A model generated the notes under the pieces. That model saw nothing but the letters and a program-made list of their open reading frames with translations. It was not told the origin of the DNA and did not search any database. A stretch of DNA of 64,000 nucleotides, taken from positions 3,015,644 through 3,079,643 of the forward strand of contig OZ026552.1 in NCBI GenBank assembly GCA_964020155.1, read 5' to 3'. The translations under genes were made by a program, and so were the position numbers. Below are positions 30,791 to 41,249 of this stretch, piece by piece; position 1 is the first letter of the stretch, and every line of letters begins with the position of its first letter. This DNA is from Chondrilla cf. caribensis (taxonomy: Eukaryota; Porifera; Demospongiae; Chondrillida; Chondrillidae).

Positions 30791-31720
30791 TATAGGTCAG
30801 ACATAACAGTAAACACTCAACTCAAACAGGAGGCTCTCCAATTTTGGAGTCAGTCGGTATTACCATATTATTACCATTATTACCTGCAGCTGATTGTACT
30901 ATGGATGCTTCTAGTGAGGAAGACTTGTTTCAAACTGATCATGATGAGGATGACCCTTCAAGAGACAAGCCTATCTCTGAGAAAGATTTTAATTTATACA
31001 TTAATCAGAAGTGGGGCCAGCCAACCACCTAGAGGATATGTTCTGCAAATGAGCGACTTAATTGGAATCCTCAGATGAGGAGCCACCACCATCACCGAAA
31101 CAGCCATGCAAATTTCCTGAGTCCTAAGATGTATAGGAAATTTGGAATTTACTGTACATTTTGGATGCCATGAAATACCATTTTTGCTCCAGTGGTAAGT
31201 AGTCATAATTTAATTCTATATTTTCTAATTTCTATTCCTTTAGCTGGAGTAATTGTAATGCTAGTTGATATCGATCAGTATAGTTCCATGTGGAATTGTG
31301 CATCAATTAAACAATTACATCCAATTTCATTCACTATTAATTTTCTTCCCTAAACAACACACGAGAGATATCTATGTCTGACTTGGGTAACCACTCAGCT
31401 AGTCTATATTTAGTACATCTGCACAAGTGGAATGAAAAGCAATGTTAAAATTGAGGACCTTGAAACATTTGGCCCTACAATATGGTACATTAGAAGATAC
31501 AATATCGTATGTCTTCTAAATCACATATGGAAGTAATTGTAATGATAATTTGTAATTGCTCAAATTAGTTGCAATGGAAATTGATTACATGAAGCAATGG
31601 TTGTAATGGTAATGGTAATTGGTTCTTGAAATATCGCAGTAATTGTAATGATAATAATTATTGATTACTTATAAGCTGCAATTGCCACAACACTGCACCA
31701 GGTGGGTATATCTCAGTTTC
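30791..31720. other. Intergenic stretch, nothing firm
   Basis: An acidic open frame of 62 codons at 30844-31032 (rich in D, E and S) has no family I can name. From about 31250 on, the common 3' flank of the EF-hand genes begins. Confidence 0.4.
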
Positions 31721-32281
31721 CTAGTCACATTTACTTCCAAACATTCCTTGCACCTCCGGATCATCCAAATAAAACCAAAACTTGATAAAAAACGATATGT
31801 ACTCTTTTCGGTTGATTTCTCCAGATTTATCCAAGCAGGCAAAAGCTGCTTCGGCTGCATCTTCAGGGAAATTGCCGGCCTTTATATAGGTTTTGTGCCT
31901 GTCGAAGGTTATGTTTCCATCTCTGTTCCTGTCAAGGACGTTGAACAGAGCATTTTCCATTTTCTCCACCAACGTTTCTTCTCCTCTTTTCAACTTAGCT
32001 ATCTCTGCTACAACAATGTTTGCGGCAAGTTCTTGATATTTCTTCTGGTTGGCCTTTACTCCTGCAGTGAGTCCCGAAGCAGTCGTGAACTCTGAGGAAG
32101 CAGCTCGTAGCTTGGCAACTTCACTTGGACGATCGGTCACGGCCTTGGCAAGGTTATCAACAAAAACATGCCAGTCTTCTCTTGAAAGGACACCGTCCCC
32201 GTTCTTGTCACCTTGTTGAAATGATTCATCGATATGTTTGACCCACTTGGGGTTCTTGAGGTAATCTTGGACAGTTACCAT
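31721..32281 (-). CDS. EF-hand paralogue with two damaged calcium loops
   Basis: An open single-exon frame of 186 residues. EF1 is canonical (D-K-N-G-D-G-V-L-S-R-E-D). EF3 reads D-R-N-R-D-G-N-I-T-F-D-R, with Arg in place of the bidentate Glu at position 12. EF4 has lost two residues (L-D-K-S-G-E-I-N-R-K-E) and cannot form a normal 12-residue loop. The scaffold blocks N-P-K-W-V-K-H and F-Y-L-D-D-P-E-V-Q-G-M-F-G remain. The upstream TATA equivalent is mutated (C-T-A-T-T-A-A-G at 32347-32354 on the plus strand), and the upstream inverted repeat is broken (TCGATTCC). Either a calcium-poor variant or a gene on its way to becoming a pseudogene. Confidence 0.75.
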   Translation of the reverse strand: MVTVQDYLKNPKWVKHIDESFQQGDKNGDGVLSREDWHVFVDNLAKAVTDRPSEVAKLRAASSEFTTASGLTAGVKANQKKYQELAANIVVAEIAKLKRGEETLVEKMENALFNVLDRNRDGNITFDRHKTYIKAGNFPEDAAEAAFACLDKSGEINRKEYISFFIKFWFYLDDPEVQGMFGSKCD

Positions 32282-32655
32282 TTCTTCACAGACTCAAAGT
32301 ACAGTAGACATCTAAAATAGCCGAGTGCAGCATGAAAGGAAGCTTGCTATTAAGCACTGTAAGCTACAGGTCTCTATAATACTAGTCGATTCCTTTGATC
32401 TAGCGAGTTGTCTGGGATCGATCTGACCACAACAAAATGTCCGTACTGCGGTAGGAGATCGAGGCGTCTGGCGTACCGTGCCAGACCAAATTGTAACAAG
32501 CACGCTCCAATACTAAATACTGGGCATCTGGCGAATATTAAATGTGGAAATCCTGTGAGAATACATAGGTGGTGTGCAAGTATGATATCCATACAATATA
32601 AATTACTCAATACATGCGTGCATAAAAGTGCAACTTCAAGCACCCCATGTACACA

Positions 32656-32660
<5 letters not shown>

Positions 32661-32720
<60 letters not shown>
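32661..32720. repeat. (AC)n microsatellite at the joint between an EF-hand promoter and SEC63 intron 6
   Basis: AC repeats with one AT interruption. The EF-hand promoter region lies to the left, SEC63-derived sequence to the right (from about 32790). Confidence 0.9.
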
Positions 32721-32722
<2 letters not shown>

Positions 32723-33669
32723 GTATATACTCACACAAGTAGACTAGAGTACACTCAGAAATTCAGAATATTTGATGTCATTACTTTGAAGCATTAACTG
32801 GGTCTGCAGTCAGAGTCTGTGTATTCATTATTACTGTGAAAGGATACAGTAACTATAATAATACATACACAGATGTACTGGTACTTACGTATGTACATAT
32901 GCAATAGCTGCAGAAGAAATTCTGCTAGACTGTAGTGGATGTACAGATACCTTGAATAGAGATGCATGGCTACACATGTATCTAAATGCATAATTATGTT
33001 TCAAAGGGTGCTCAGCAGATCCTGTTAGCAAATCCTACCAATCATGTAACATCACTGATCAAAACAGGAGTACCAAAGTACACCGATCTCGACTTTCAAA
33101 GTTGTTCATGCAACTGTCTGCTACCAACCTATTGTTTCCTACCAGTTCACATTTCCTCCATATTTTCCCATATTTCATGTTGTGTCTGATCTCACATGAT
33201 AGAATGATAACATTACTCATCCATGCTTCATGAGTATCATGAGATCTGTTGTCAATATTTGTGTGTCTAGCTCCTGATGCACATGTATGTATGTATTCAT
33301 GTACACATATGACTGCATACATCCACAGATGTTCAGATATACACACATGCATACGAATATTATATATCCACAAATGTACAGGTATGTAAGTATGCTTACA
33401 TGTTCCATCAATGTATAGATACGTACATACATATGTATGCATGTACGAATGTATATATTCACAGATATATAGAAAATGATACACATAGCCATAGATACAT
33501 ATACGTGAAGAATGTTGAATTGTTGAAGTTTTCCCATACATACCACGACATGCATGCACACATTGCAGCAACACCCCCGAATATGTACTACCTATGTACA
33601 TATTATATGCATGTACACAGATAAACACACAATAATCATTATTTGTACAGTACAACGCTATCCACTCAC

Positions 33670-35011
33670 TATGACTACTGGTAGAGCAATCATGAAGACA
33701 GCCACGTACAGTGCCAACACAAAACCGGAATTCTTCTTGTCAACGATCCACGAAGGCAGGGCTATACCAAATGTAGCAGCTACAGGAGAGGAACACTGTA
33801 CTGTAAACCATTCACCACAAACCACCACTACAACGTGATTCATGTACCACCAACTACCACTGTACTATGACCACACACAGCAGCATGAAATGTCACTGTC
33901 ACAGGCAATGTGAGTGAATTGATTAATCACAGGAAGTAATTAACTGAGTGCAACAGGAAGCCACTTCCTAAAGACTCTAAATCAAATCTACTAAAGATGA
34001 GAGGTACAGAGTATCTGCAGTTACACACACTTTGGTTGATCAATCAAGTACCACGTACTGATGAAAGATCTCAAAATGACCAGGATTCCCAGCCCAGCCC
34101 ACTGGTATACTGTGTAGGCACATGATTTACAATGAATACAGTTACCTGTGCATATGTACAGTGGATACAGTTACCTGTACATATGTACAGTGGATACAGT
34201 TATCTGTACATATGTACAGTGAATACAGCTACCTGTACATATGTACAGTGGATACAGTTACCTGTACATATGTACGTACAGTGAATACAACTACCTGTGC
34301 ATACGTATGTACAGTGGATACAGCTACCTGTGCATATGTACAGTGGATCATACAGCTACCTGTGGATATGTACAGTGGATGTATATGTAGAGTGGATACA
34401 GTTACCTGTGCATATGTACAGTGGATACAGTGAATACAGTTACCTGTACATATGTACAGTGGATACATTTACCTGTACATATGTACAGTGGATACAAATG
34501 ACGTAATGTACAGAGTACATAAAATGAAATGGAGCCAACAAACCTTGTGGTCCATCAGGGTTACCATATTCCTCCCAATTTTTACATGCTTCCTCGTCAG
34601 TTAACCTGTATAATATGAATGTAATGTTCACAAGCATTACCATGTACTGTACCATGACTATGCCTGTATGTATGCATGTTTTGAACCAATGTATGTATGT
34701 ATGTTCTGTACATATGAAAGTATGTACGCATAGTGCACATGATGCTACATTTTGATCACATAAAGGGAAAATTGACGAAACTCACGCTTCATAGGCTTTT
34801 GCAATTTTCATAAACTTCACAGGATTCCCCGTGTCCGGTCTGTCCGGATGGTATATCTTACTCAGCTCGCGATACTGTTTCTTGATCTCTTGCGTGGAAG
34901 CGCCCTGTGGGACAGAAGCCATTGAAATGTGCCCAAAACACGGCAGTAGTCATAGGGTGTGTAGACACAAGAATAGTGTACTCACTTTACATAGATCACA
35001 CCATCCGCCAT
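33670..35011 (-). pseudogene. SEC63 relic, exons 4-6 only
   Basis: Exons 34904-34786, 34605-34544 and 33779-33670 match exons 4-6 of SEC63 with intact splice sites and few changes (G-D-P to G-N-P in exon 4; E-A-R-K to E-A-C-K in exon 5). Exons 1-3 are deleted: the sequence jumps from intron 3 (TTTACATAGATCACA, about 35000) straight to the SEC63 start region, leaving an ATG at 35011-35009 with only nine codons (M-A-D-G-V-I-Y-V-K, stop). Exons 7-13 are absent and replaced by the EF-hand array. No full protein can be made. Confidence 0.9.
34122..34500. repeat. Expanded minisatellite, about 28-bp unit, in the SEC63 relic
   Basis: About a dozen imperfect copies of GATACAGTTACCTGTACATA plus TGTACAGTG. 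The matching place in the functional SEC63 (10499-10591) has three. Each unit contains the palindrome TGTACATATGTACA. Confidence 0.85.
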
Positions 35012-35113
35012 TTTCCCGGTCGAGTCTGAAAGAGTCGTCTCGCGTATCCAGACACGACCAAGCGAGGTTGTCAACCATTTTGTGACCAAGAATAGGGAAC
35101 GTCCCGTTCGAAA
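35012..35113. promoter_or_regulatory. Divergent promoter, copy 2, driving the intact dsRBD gene
   Basis: About 102 bp between the SEC63 relic ATG and the dsRBD-gene ATG. Nearly identical to 12692-12796, with the CCGCCATTTTCCCGG motif kept. No TATA box. Confidence 0.6.
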
Positions 35114-36751
35114 ATGGCTACCGAGGATGGCTCACGAATTGCCGTCATTAATGAATACGCTCAAGCGCATGGATTAACACTGGAATGGTTGGAACTGGAG
35201 CCTTCAGGGCTAATATCTGATAAAAAGTTCCGGTTCAAGGTAATCATGGGCGACTTTTCAGCCGAGGGCAGCGGCAGTAGGAAGACCAGAGCCAAGGAAA
35301 ATGCCGCTGAAGAACTGGTGAAGATTCTACAGGAACGAGGATATATTACTTCTGGCTCTTCTCAGAGGCGTTCAATATCTGTTTTACAGGAAAAATGTCA
35401 AAAGAGCAGTAAACCCTTACCCACGTACAGTGAAATCAACCAAACGGGTCCACCGAATGATCGCACTTTTACGTTCAGTGTTACCATTACGTCTCCCTCA
35501 ACCGGTAGTGAATTATGCGTTCACGGGGAAGGAAAAAGTAAGAAATTAGCAAAAGAAAACGCGGCCAAAACGATGCTTCAAATGCTCAATGATGAATCCA
35601 ATAACAATTCACTGGACGGAATTGGTAGTCAATTCGATGTATTGTCCTCATCTACTGGTATGCCTGTTCGCACAGCTGTAGGAGAGTATGGAAATATGTA
35701 TGAAAGTACTAGCCGTCTTACTTCATTTCCTATGGATCCTCAGTCCAATCCAAATACTAGACTGTTTCCTTCATCACAGTACCCACCATTACTGCGGCAA
35801 TCAACTGGTTCCCAATATGCAACTGGTCAACACATATTGTCTCGTGGACCCCCAGAAGAATCAGTTACTGGCTCTCATTTAGCTACTTTATCACCTTCTT
35901 CAACACCATGGCCTCCTGATTTTACTTCTTTGACAGCAACATCTACGTCAAATAACACAGGATTCATCGCTAATGCCTTTGAATTACCAGAATTGCCATC
36001 ATTGCCTACTTTCAATTCTACAAATGATCATTTTGCAAGTGACAGTGGTCAACGAAGTGGGAACGACACTTTTGACATAATATTTCCTGGAACAAATATA
36101 ACTAGTGTTGATTCTACGCATTCATCACATTTATCTCCTCCCATTGGGCCAAGTGAACAATTGGGTGGTAGTGATAGTCCTAAACCACCTATCCCCAAAC
36201 CGAGGAGAAAGAAACCAGAAAGTGAGACCTCAGAATTTTCCCCTCTGATGAATTTCCAACGTCTCCCACAACCTGTACATGTTCAGCCTTCTTTGAACAA
36301 GGCTTGTACCAGTACTACAACTGATTCTAATTCTACTATTACAAGTTATTCTTTGATTCAGCAGTTAGTACCTCCATCCTATAGTCAACAGCCCAGCAGT
36401 ACTGCAATGTTGAATCCAGTGTCCACCATCCTTACAACTACTCCAACAGTGCCCTTATCCTCTAGTTTTCAAGTTGGTCTCAAGCATCCACTGGCATTGG
36501 GCCTACCTGAACATGTGACTAATGTAGACCGATTCATTGAACAGCACATACCCGAAATTGGTAACATGGAACTAACCTTGATGGACAGTGTTGATGCGAA
36601 TAACAAGCACTTGTGCTTTGCATCTTTGGGGACGTCGAATACTGCCCTTGATGAGATGGCAATCACAGCGATGGGAATCGGGGATACAGTAGAACTTGCC
36701 AAAACTGCTGCATCTGAGAATCTCAGGAGAATGTTAATGCTTTTGACATAA
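35114..36751 (+). CDS. Double-stranded RNA-binding protein with two dsRBDs and a C-terminal dsRBD-like domain (TRBP/PACT-like)
   Basis: One open frame of 545 residues in a single exon. dsRBD1 is about 7-76 (Y-A-Q-A-H-G-L-T start; R-K-T-R-A-K-E-N-A-A-E-E-L RNA-binding helix). dsRBD2 is about 88-160 (L-P-T-Y-S-E-I; G-K-S-K-K-L-A-K-E-N-A-A). A long Ser/Thr/Pro/Gln-rich linker (about 160-460) carries a basic proline patch, P-P-I-P-K-P-R-R-K-K. The last 80 residues end in A-M-G-I-G-D-T-V-E-L-A-K-T-A-A-S-E-N-L, a degenerate third dsRBD-like fold such as those used for protein contacts. Two binding dsRBDs plus a third contact domain is the plan of TRBP, PACT and Loquacious, partners of Dicer or PKR. 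That role is inferred; the linker is far longer than in those proteins. A broken copy lies at 12797-15131. Confidence 0.85.
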   Translation: MATEDGSRIAVINEYAQAHGLTLEWLELEPSGLISDKKFRFKVIMGDFSAEGSGSRKTRAKENAAEELVKILQERGYITSGSSQRRSISVLQEKCQKSSKPLPTYSEINQTGPPNDRTFTFSVTITSPSTGSELCVHGEGKSKKLAKENAAKTMLQMLNDESNNNSLDGIGSQFDVLSSSTGMPVRTAVGEYGNMYESTSRLTSFPMDPQSNPNTRLFPSSQYPPLLRQSTGSQYATGQHILSRGPPEESVTGSHLATLSPSSTPWPPDFTSLTATSTSNNTGFIANAFELPELPSLPTFNSTNDHFASDSGQRSGNDTFDIIFPGTNITSVDSTHSSHLSPPIGPSEQLGGSDSPKPPIPKPRRKKPESETSEFSPLMNFQRLPQPVHVQPSLNKACTSTTTDSNSTITSYSLIQQLVPPSYSQQPSSTAMLNPVSTILTTTPTVPLSSSFQVGLKHPLALGLPEHVTNVDRFIEQHIPEIGNMELTLMDSVDANNKHLCFASLGTSNTALDEMAITAMGIGDTVELAKTAASENLRRMLMLLT

Positions 36752-37422
36752 CATACTAAGATGTATAATTAATTGTACTAACCGAACTTTTAAGTTGTCT
36801 GGTGTGTTTTATTATGCATACCATGGCATGCAGTGTGATTTGGTGCAAATAAGTCAAATTTTGTATGTATATTGTTTTATTTCTGTATTGTTGTACGTAT
36901 GTGTGGAATTTGTGTGTGCGTATGTGTACATGTATGACACTTATGTGCATTTGTGTTATATAATACATATGAATGCACATGTGCATGTGTGTGCATGCGT
37001 GTGTGTGTGTGTGTGTGTGTTTGTGCACATGAGTGTACCAGTGGAACATATTAAGGATTGCAATCTAATTTACCTCATACTCATGACCAACGACATGCAT
37101 GACCAATGATGTGTGAGATGTAATTATGAATAAGTGAATGAGTAAACAGGTTTGTCAGTATAATGCAAAGTTAAGGCTAGGGTGACATAATAGATTGGCA
37201 CCCATGGCCAAGTCTCCACATAGAAAGGCTTGCTAACATGCAGTGCATCCTCAAAAACTGAAGGGTGTCACTGACCATTTCTGCACAGCTGACTTCTCAA
37301 TTGTATATATGGTACCGGCTGAGGTAGACTTGTTTCCAACCCATTTATATTATACCAAGCCCTATGCCATTATATTATATTATGTGTGTGTGAGCATAAT
37401 GCACTTGTCTAGATGTGTGTGT

Positions 37423-37504
<82 letters not shown>

Positions 37505-37532
37505 ATGTGTGTGTGTGTGTGTGTGTACGTGT

Positions 37533-37619
<87 letters not shown>

Positions 37620-37874
37620 TGTACATGTGTGCATACGTATGTGTGTGTAATATACGTGTGTCCCATTATCATGAATCGGATCTACTAATAAGTTATTGAG
37701 TAATAAAAAATTACAGAATATAAGTATTATAAAATTTTAGTAGTAGATAAAGCATACAACAAATCTTGATACTAGACGGTCTAGATCTACTAGTACTGTA
37801 GTAATAAAGCAGCAATCAAGTGCAGAGTCCACTACTGAGTCTATTATAGCAGCTATAATAAGTAGTTCCATTAT
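36752..37874. other. Gene-free stretch with a (GT)n microsatellite
   Basis: Shared 3' flank to about 36890, then simple TGTG/CATG sequence and a (GT)n tract at 37412-37640 with TACATG and TACGTG interruptions. No gene seen. Confidence 0.7.
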
Positions 37875-38441
37875 CTATTCAAACTTATCTCCAAAAAATC
37901 CTTTTGTGTCTGAGTCTTCCAAAGTGCACCAAAACTTAACACTAGAAGCTAAATACTCCTTTCGCTCAATTTTCCCATTCTTGTTCTTATCAAGCAAGTC
38001 GAAAGTCGCTCTGGCTGCTTCTTCGTCGAAATTTGATGACACTACTATAAGCTTATATTCATCAAAGGTCAAGCATCCATCGTGGTTCTTGTCAACAAAA
38101 TCGAACAGTGCGTTAGTAAACTTATCTAACGAAGTCATTTCTCCTTTTTTCATCTTTTCAGCCTGCGCCAAACAAAATGCTGCTTCAAGCTCTCGAAATT
38201 TCTTCCTGTCGGCTTTCACTCCTTCGGTGAGTCCCAGTGCGGTTGTAAATTCCAAAGTAGCTTCTCGTAGCTTAGCAATCGCTTCGGGACGATCAGATGC
38301 TTCTTTTTCAAAGTTGTCGACAGTAATCATCCAGTCTTCTGCCGAAACGAAGCCGTCCTTGTTCACATCGAATGTAGTGAATAGGCCATCGATACGTTTC
38401 ACCCACTTGTCGTTCTTCAGATAATCTTGGACAGTTGCCAT
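37875..38441 (-). CDS. Photoprotein-like EF-hand protein, divergent subfamily
   Basis: A single-exon frame of 188 residues. Loops: EF1 D-V-N-K-D-G-F-V-S-A-E-D, EF3 D-K-N-H-D-G-C-L-T-F-D-E and EF4 D-K-N-K-N-G-K-I-E-R-K-E. It forms a subfamily with the plus-strand gene at 54386: both have N-D-x-W-V-K-R-I-D-G at the start, S-A-E-D-W-M-I-T after EF1 and K-F-W-C-T-L or R-F-W-C-T-L near the end. The rest of the array has N-P-K-W and K-F-W-F-H-L. EF2 is degenerate, as in the family. The upstream region is unlike that of the other members: no TATA box or GGGATCGAT inverted repeat was found, but about 55 bp before the ATG resemble the 54386 gene (GTCACTGTAGCCTCTGT). Confidence 0.9.
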   Translation of the reverse strand: MATVQDYLKNDKWVKRIDGLFTTFDVNKDGFVSAEDWMITVDNFEKEASDRPEAIAKLREATLEFTTALGLTEGVKADRKKFRELEAAFCLAQAEKMKKGEMTSLDKFTNALFDFVDKNHDGCLTFDEYKLIVVSSNFDEEAARATFDLLDKNKNGKIERKEYLASSVKFWCTLEDSDTKGFFGDKFE

Positions 38442-39855
38442 ATCTTCGTCGATAATAACTCGTTCACAGAGGCTACAGTGACTCTATTAGAGGATAAACA
38501 GAGTACTGTCTAGATTAGCAGAAGTGTCTGGGTATCCTATGCGTGCGATATTGATACTGATTCCATATTATTATACAGATAATTTATACTCGAACCCCGG
38601 GCTGGAACCTCCCACTTTATTATTATGTACATTGCTACAGATATGTTGCTGGGTTGCAATCCTGAAGTATATTGGAAAGTTGGCAGAAAAGGAACCTCTT
38701 CAAACTTGAGTTCCTTCTTGAATTATTGCTTGACATTGTGTATGACATTGTATGCATCACCTACAACATGTAGAACATCATCAATGCAGTATAATATTAC
38801 AACTTAATTTAGTAGTTATGTACTGTAATGTCCTTAATCATACTAATTCAGTGCAGAAACATGCTGGTCTCCACCATACAAGATTACATAGGGTGTACTC
38901 CTAATCCTTGTGTGTCTGAGTCTTCCAAAGTGTTTACATTCCATGCATTCCTTCTGCATATTCAGTGTGGTATGTAAGCAGACTATCAGGTATCTGTTCA
39001 TAAAGTGTGCATAAGTATTTCATATATACCTGCAATGAAGTTACACAATTTTGTGTCACAACACAAGTTGACTGCGTGTGGTGCTACATTGTGACTATGG
39101 TTGCATATATTAAGTAGGTTTTCAAATAGTGTTGTAACCCATAGCAACATATGATTACTGTAGACTAAGTGTGCATACCTGCTAACATGTTGTTACTGAT
39201 GTATATGTTATGCATGCATACTATGTGTGTGCCTTTGTTGAGTTAATCGACAGAGCAGAGCTGAAAGTAGAACTCATTGCTAGGAGTGGCCCAACAAGAA
39301 ACTGGAAGCAGTTACCGCTAGTGCTATAGCACTGTTAATGGAGGAACAGGGAAAGGCTTTGTCCGGCTACGTTAAAGATATATACCTATGCACTGGTGTA
39401 TGTATATATGTTTGTAGTTATATTTTAATTCTATTTGACATTCCTTTGGATGGAGTAATTGTAATGCTAGTTGATATTGATCATTCTAGTAATTTCTTGT
39501 GTAATTACACATTACATCCATTTTCATTCACTACGTATTTCTCCCCTAACTTGGGGCAACCCCTCAGCAAGTCTATATTTAGTACATCTACACAAGTGGA
39601 ATGAAAGGTAATGCTAAAATTATGGTACATTACTACTGTATATGTTTCAATCACATAATTATTATTATGGAAGTAATTGTAATAATAATTTGTAATTGCT
39701 CATGCAAATTAGTTGCAATCAAAATTGATTACATGAAGCAATGATTGTAATGGTAATGGTAATCGGTTCTTGAAATAACTCAGTAATATAAACTGTAATG
39801 GTAATTACTTACTTATAAACTGTAATTGCCACAACACTGGTGGGCATCTCTATTC
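38442..39855. repeat. Intergenic stretch with repeated blocks, no gene
   Basis: Contains a block shared with 45620-46050 (GGTCTCCACCATAC, GGGTGTACT), the GTTGACTGCGTGTGGTGCTAC block also found after other EF-hand promoters, a GCTAGGAGTGGCCCAACAAG block (39275), and the family 3' flank. Confidence 0.6.
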
Positions 39856-40422
39856 CTATTCGTATTTACTTCCAAACATTCCTTGCACCTCAGGATCATC
39901 CAAATGAAACCAAAACTTGAAAAAAGACGATATGTACTCTTCTCTGTCGACTGTTCCAGATTTGTCTTTATCAAGCAAGGCAAAAGCTGCTTTGGCTGCA
40001 TCTTCAGGGAAACCCGTGGCATTTATATACATTTGGTACTCGTCGAAGGTTATGTGTCCATCTTTGTTTCCGTCCAGGACGTCGAACAGAGCATTTTCCA
40101 TTATCTCAATCAAAGCTTTTTCTCCCCTTTTTACCTTAGCTATCTCTGCTACAACAATGTTTGCGGCAAGCTCTCTATATTTTTTCTTGTCTGCCTTTAC
40201 TCCTGCGGTGAGTCCCATAGCGGTCGTGAACTCCGTTGCAGCTGCTCGTAGCTTGGCAATTTCACTTGGACGATCGGTCACGACCTTGGCAAGGTTATCA
40301 ACGAAAACATACCAGTCTTCTCTTGAAACTAAGCCGTCCCCATCCCTGTCAATTTGATGAAAAGTTTCATCGAAGCGTTTGACCCACTTGGGATTCTCGA
40401 GGAAATCTTGGACAGTTGCCAT
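39856..40422 (-). CDS. Photoprotein-like EF-hand protein with a transposon-altered promoter
   Basis: A single-exon frame of 188 residues. Loops: EF1 D-R-D-G-D-G-L-V-S-R-E-D, EF3 D-G-N-K-D-G-H-I-T-F-D-E and EF4 D-K-D-K-S-G-T-V-D-R-E-E, all usable. Family blocks N-P-K-W-V-K-R-F-D-E-T-F and F-W-F-H-L-D-D-P-E-V-Q-G-M-F-G are present. The coding region is clean, but the promoter is not: sequence matches other members for only about 28 bp before the ATG and is then replaced by an inverted-repeat element (40451-40620), after which the distal upstream region resumes in degraded form. Confidence 0.9.
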   Translation of the reverse strand: MATVQDFLENPKWVKRFDETFHQIDRDGDGLVSREDWYVFVDNLAKVVTDRPSEIAKLRAAATEFTTAMGLTAGVKADKKKYRELAANIVVAEIAKVKRGEKALIEIMENALFDVLDGNKDGHITFDEYQMYINATGFPEDAAKAAFALLDKDKSGTVDREEYISSFFKFWFHLDDPEVQGMFGSKYE

Positions 40423-40450
40423 ATCTTCGCTGACTCGAAGTACAGTAGAC

Positions 40451-40620
40451 GCATATTCGGAAATATTAGCGGTGATTTAAATTTGGCGGTCACGTACGCA
40501 TGTGCAACTGCCAAATTAATTTTGTCAACAGCTATATCATGCGGCGCCAAATTTCAACGCTTTCAAGACTCACTCCGGCAAACCGCCAAATTTTATGACC
40601 GCCAATATTTCCGGATATAC
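40451..40620. mobile_element. MITE replacing the core promoter of the EF-hand gene at 39856-40422
   Basis: The left end GCATATTCGGAAATATTAGC and the right end, read inverted, GTATATCCGGAAATATTGGC continue as imperfect inverted repeats for about 40 bp, including TTTGGCGGT motifs. Compared with sister genes, the TATA segment is missing and this element sits in its place. A TATA-like AGCTATATC inside it (about 40530) could act as a substitute. Confidence 0.7.
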
Positions 40621-40743
40621 GGTATACTAGTCGATCCCTTTAATGTCGATTGCGATTAGATCCGTCCACAGCAAAATGTCCGTCCTATTGCAGTAGTTCA
40701 AGGCGTATGGCGTACCATGCATACTAGACACACATGTGCGCAT

Positions 40744-40745
<2 letters not shown>

Positions 40746-40790
<45 letters not shown>
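40746..40790. repeat. (AC)n microsatellite
   Basis: About 45 bp of AC upstream of the EF-hand promoter region, followed by SEC63-intron-6-like sequence (CCTACCAGTTCACATTTCC at about 40899). Confidence 0.9.
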
Positions 40791-40793
<3 letters not shown>

Positions 40794-41068
40794 CATACCT
40801 GATCAAGTCATGAGTACTTATAAGTATGTAACTTTAATAAGCCCTGACTTTCTTTCAAAGTTGTTCATGCAACGGTCTGCTATATGCCAACCTATTGTTT
40901 CCTACCAGTTCACATTTCCTCAATATTATCTCATATATCTGTTGTACCTGATCTCACATGATAACATTACTCATCCAAGCATTAGCACGCATGGGATGCA
41001 TGCTGTGTCTATGTATGTAAAAATCTACAGGTGTATACATTGTGACTGTGGTTGCATATAATATAGCA

Positions 41069-41247
41069 TAGGCGGCGGAACAGGGGGGGGCCAGGGGGGC
41101 CATGGCCCCCCCACTCATCACAATTGTGGGGCCAAGAATGTCTATGTAGAGTATTACATGCATGGACGCAAGTGCAATATTAATCATGAGTTCAGCACCA
41201 TGGCCTTTAGGCCCCCCCACTTGCCAAACCATTCCTCCGCCTATGTA
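41069..41247. mobile_element. Short G/C-ended MITE
   Basis: ATAGGCGGCGGAACAGGGGG on the left and CATTCCTCCGCCTAT on the right are imperfect inverted ends. The inside contains GGGGGGCCATGGCCCCCC and its inverse. About 179 bp with no coding capacity. Confidence 0.7.
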
Positions 41248-41249
41248 TA

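Larger units (their letters stand above)
32790..36890. repeat. Segmental duplication, copy 2 (SEC63 intron 6 to the 3' end of the dsRBD gene)
   Basis: Partner of 8690-15530. It contains SEC63 exons 6, 5 and 4 but lacks the stretch corresponding to 11172-12685. Confidence 0.85.

Noticed and set aside
30844..31032. Acidic 62-codon frame M-E-S-V-G-I-T
   Set aside because: It could be the N-terminus of a transposase, but no domain follows and no homologue was recognised, so it is not called.
38580..38625. tRNA-like B box (reverse of CTCGAACCCCGGGC)
   Set aside because: No A box at the right distance and no cloverleaf can be drawn; probably chance.
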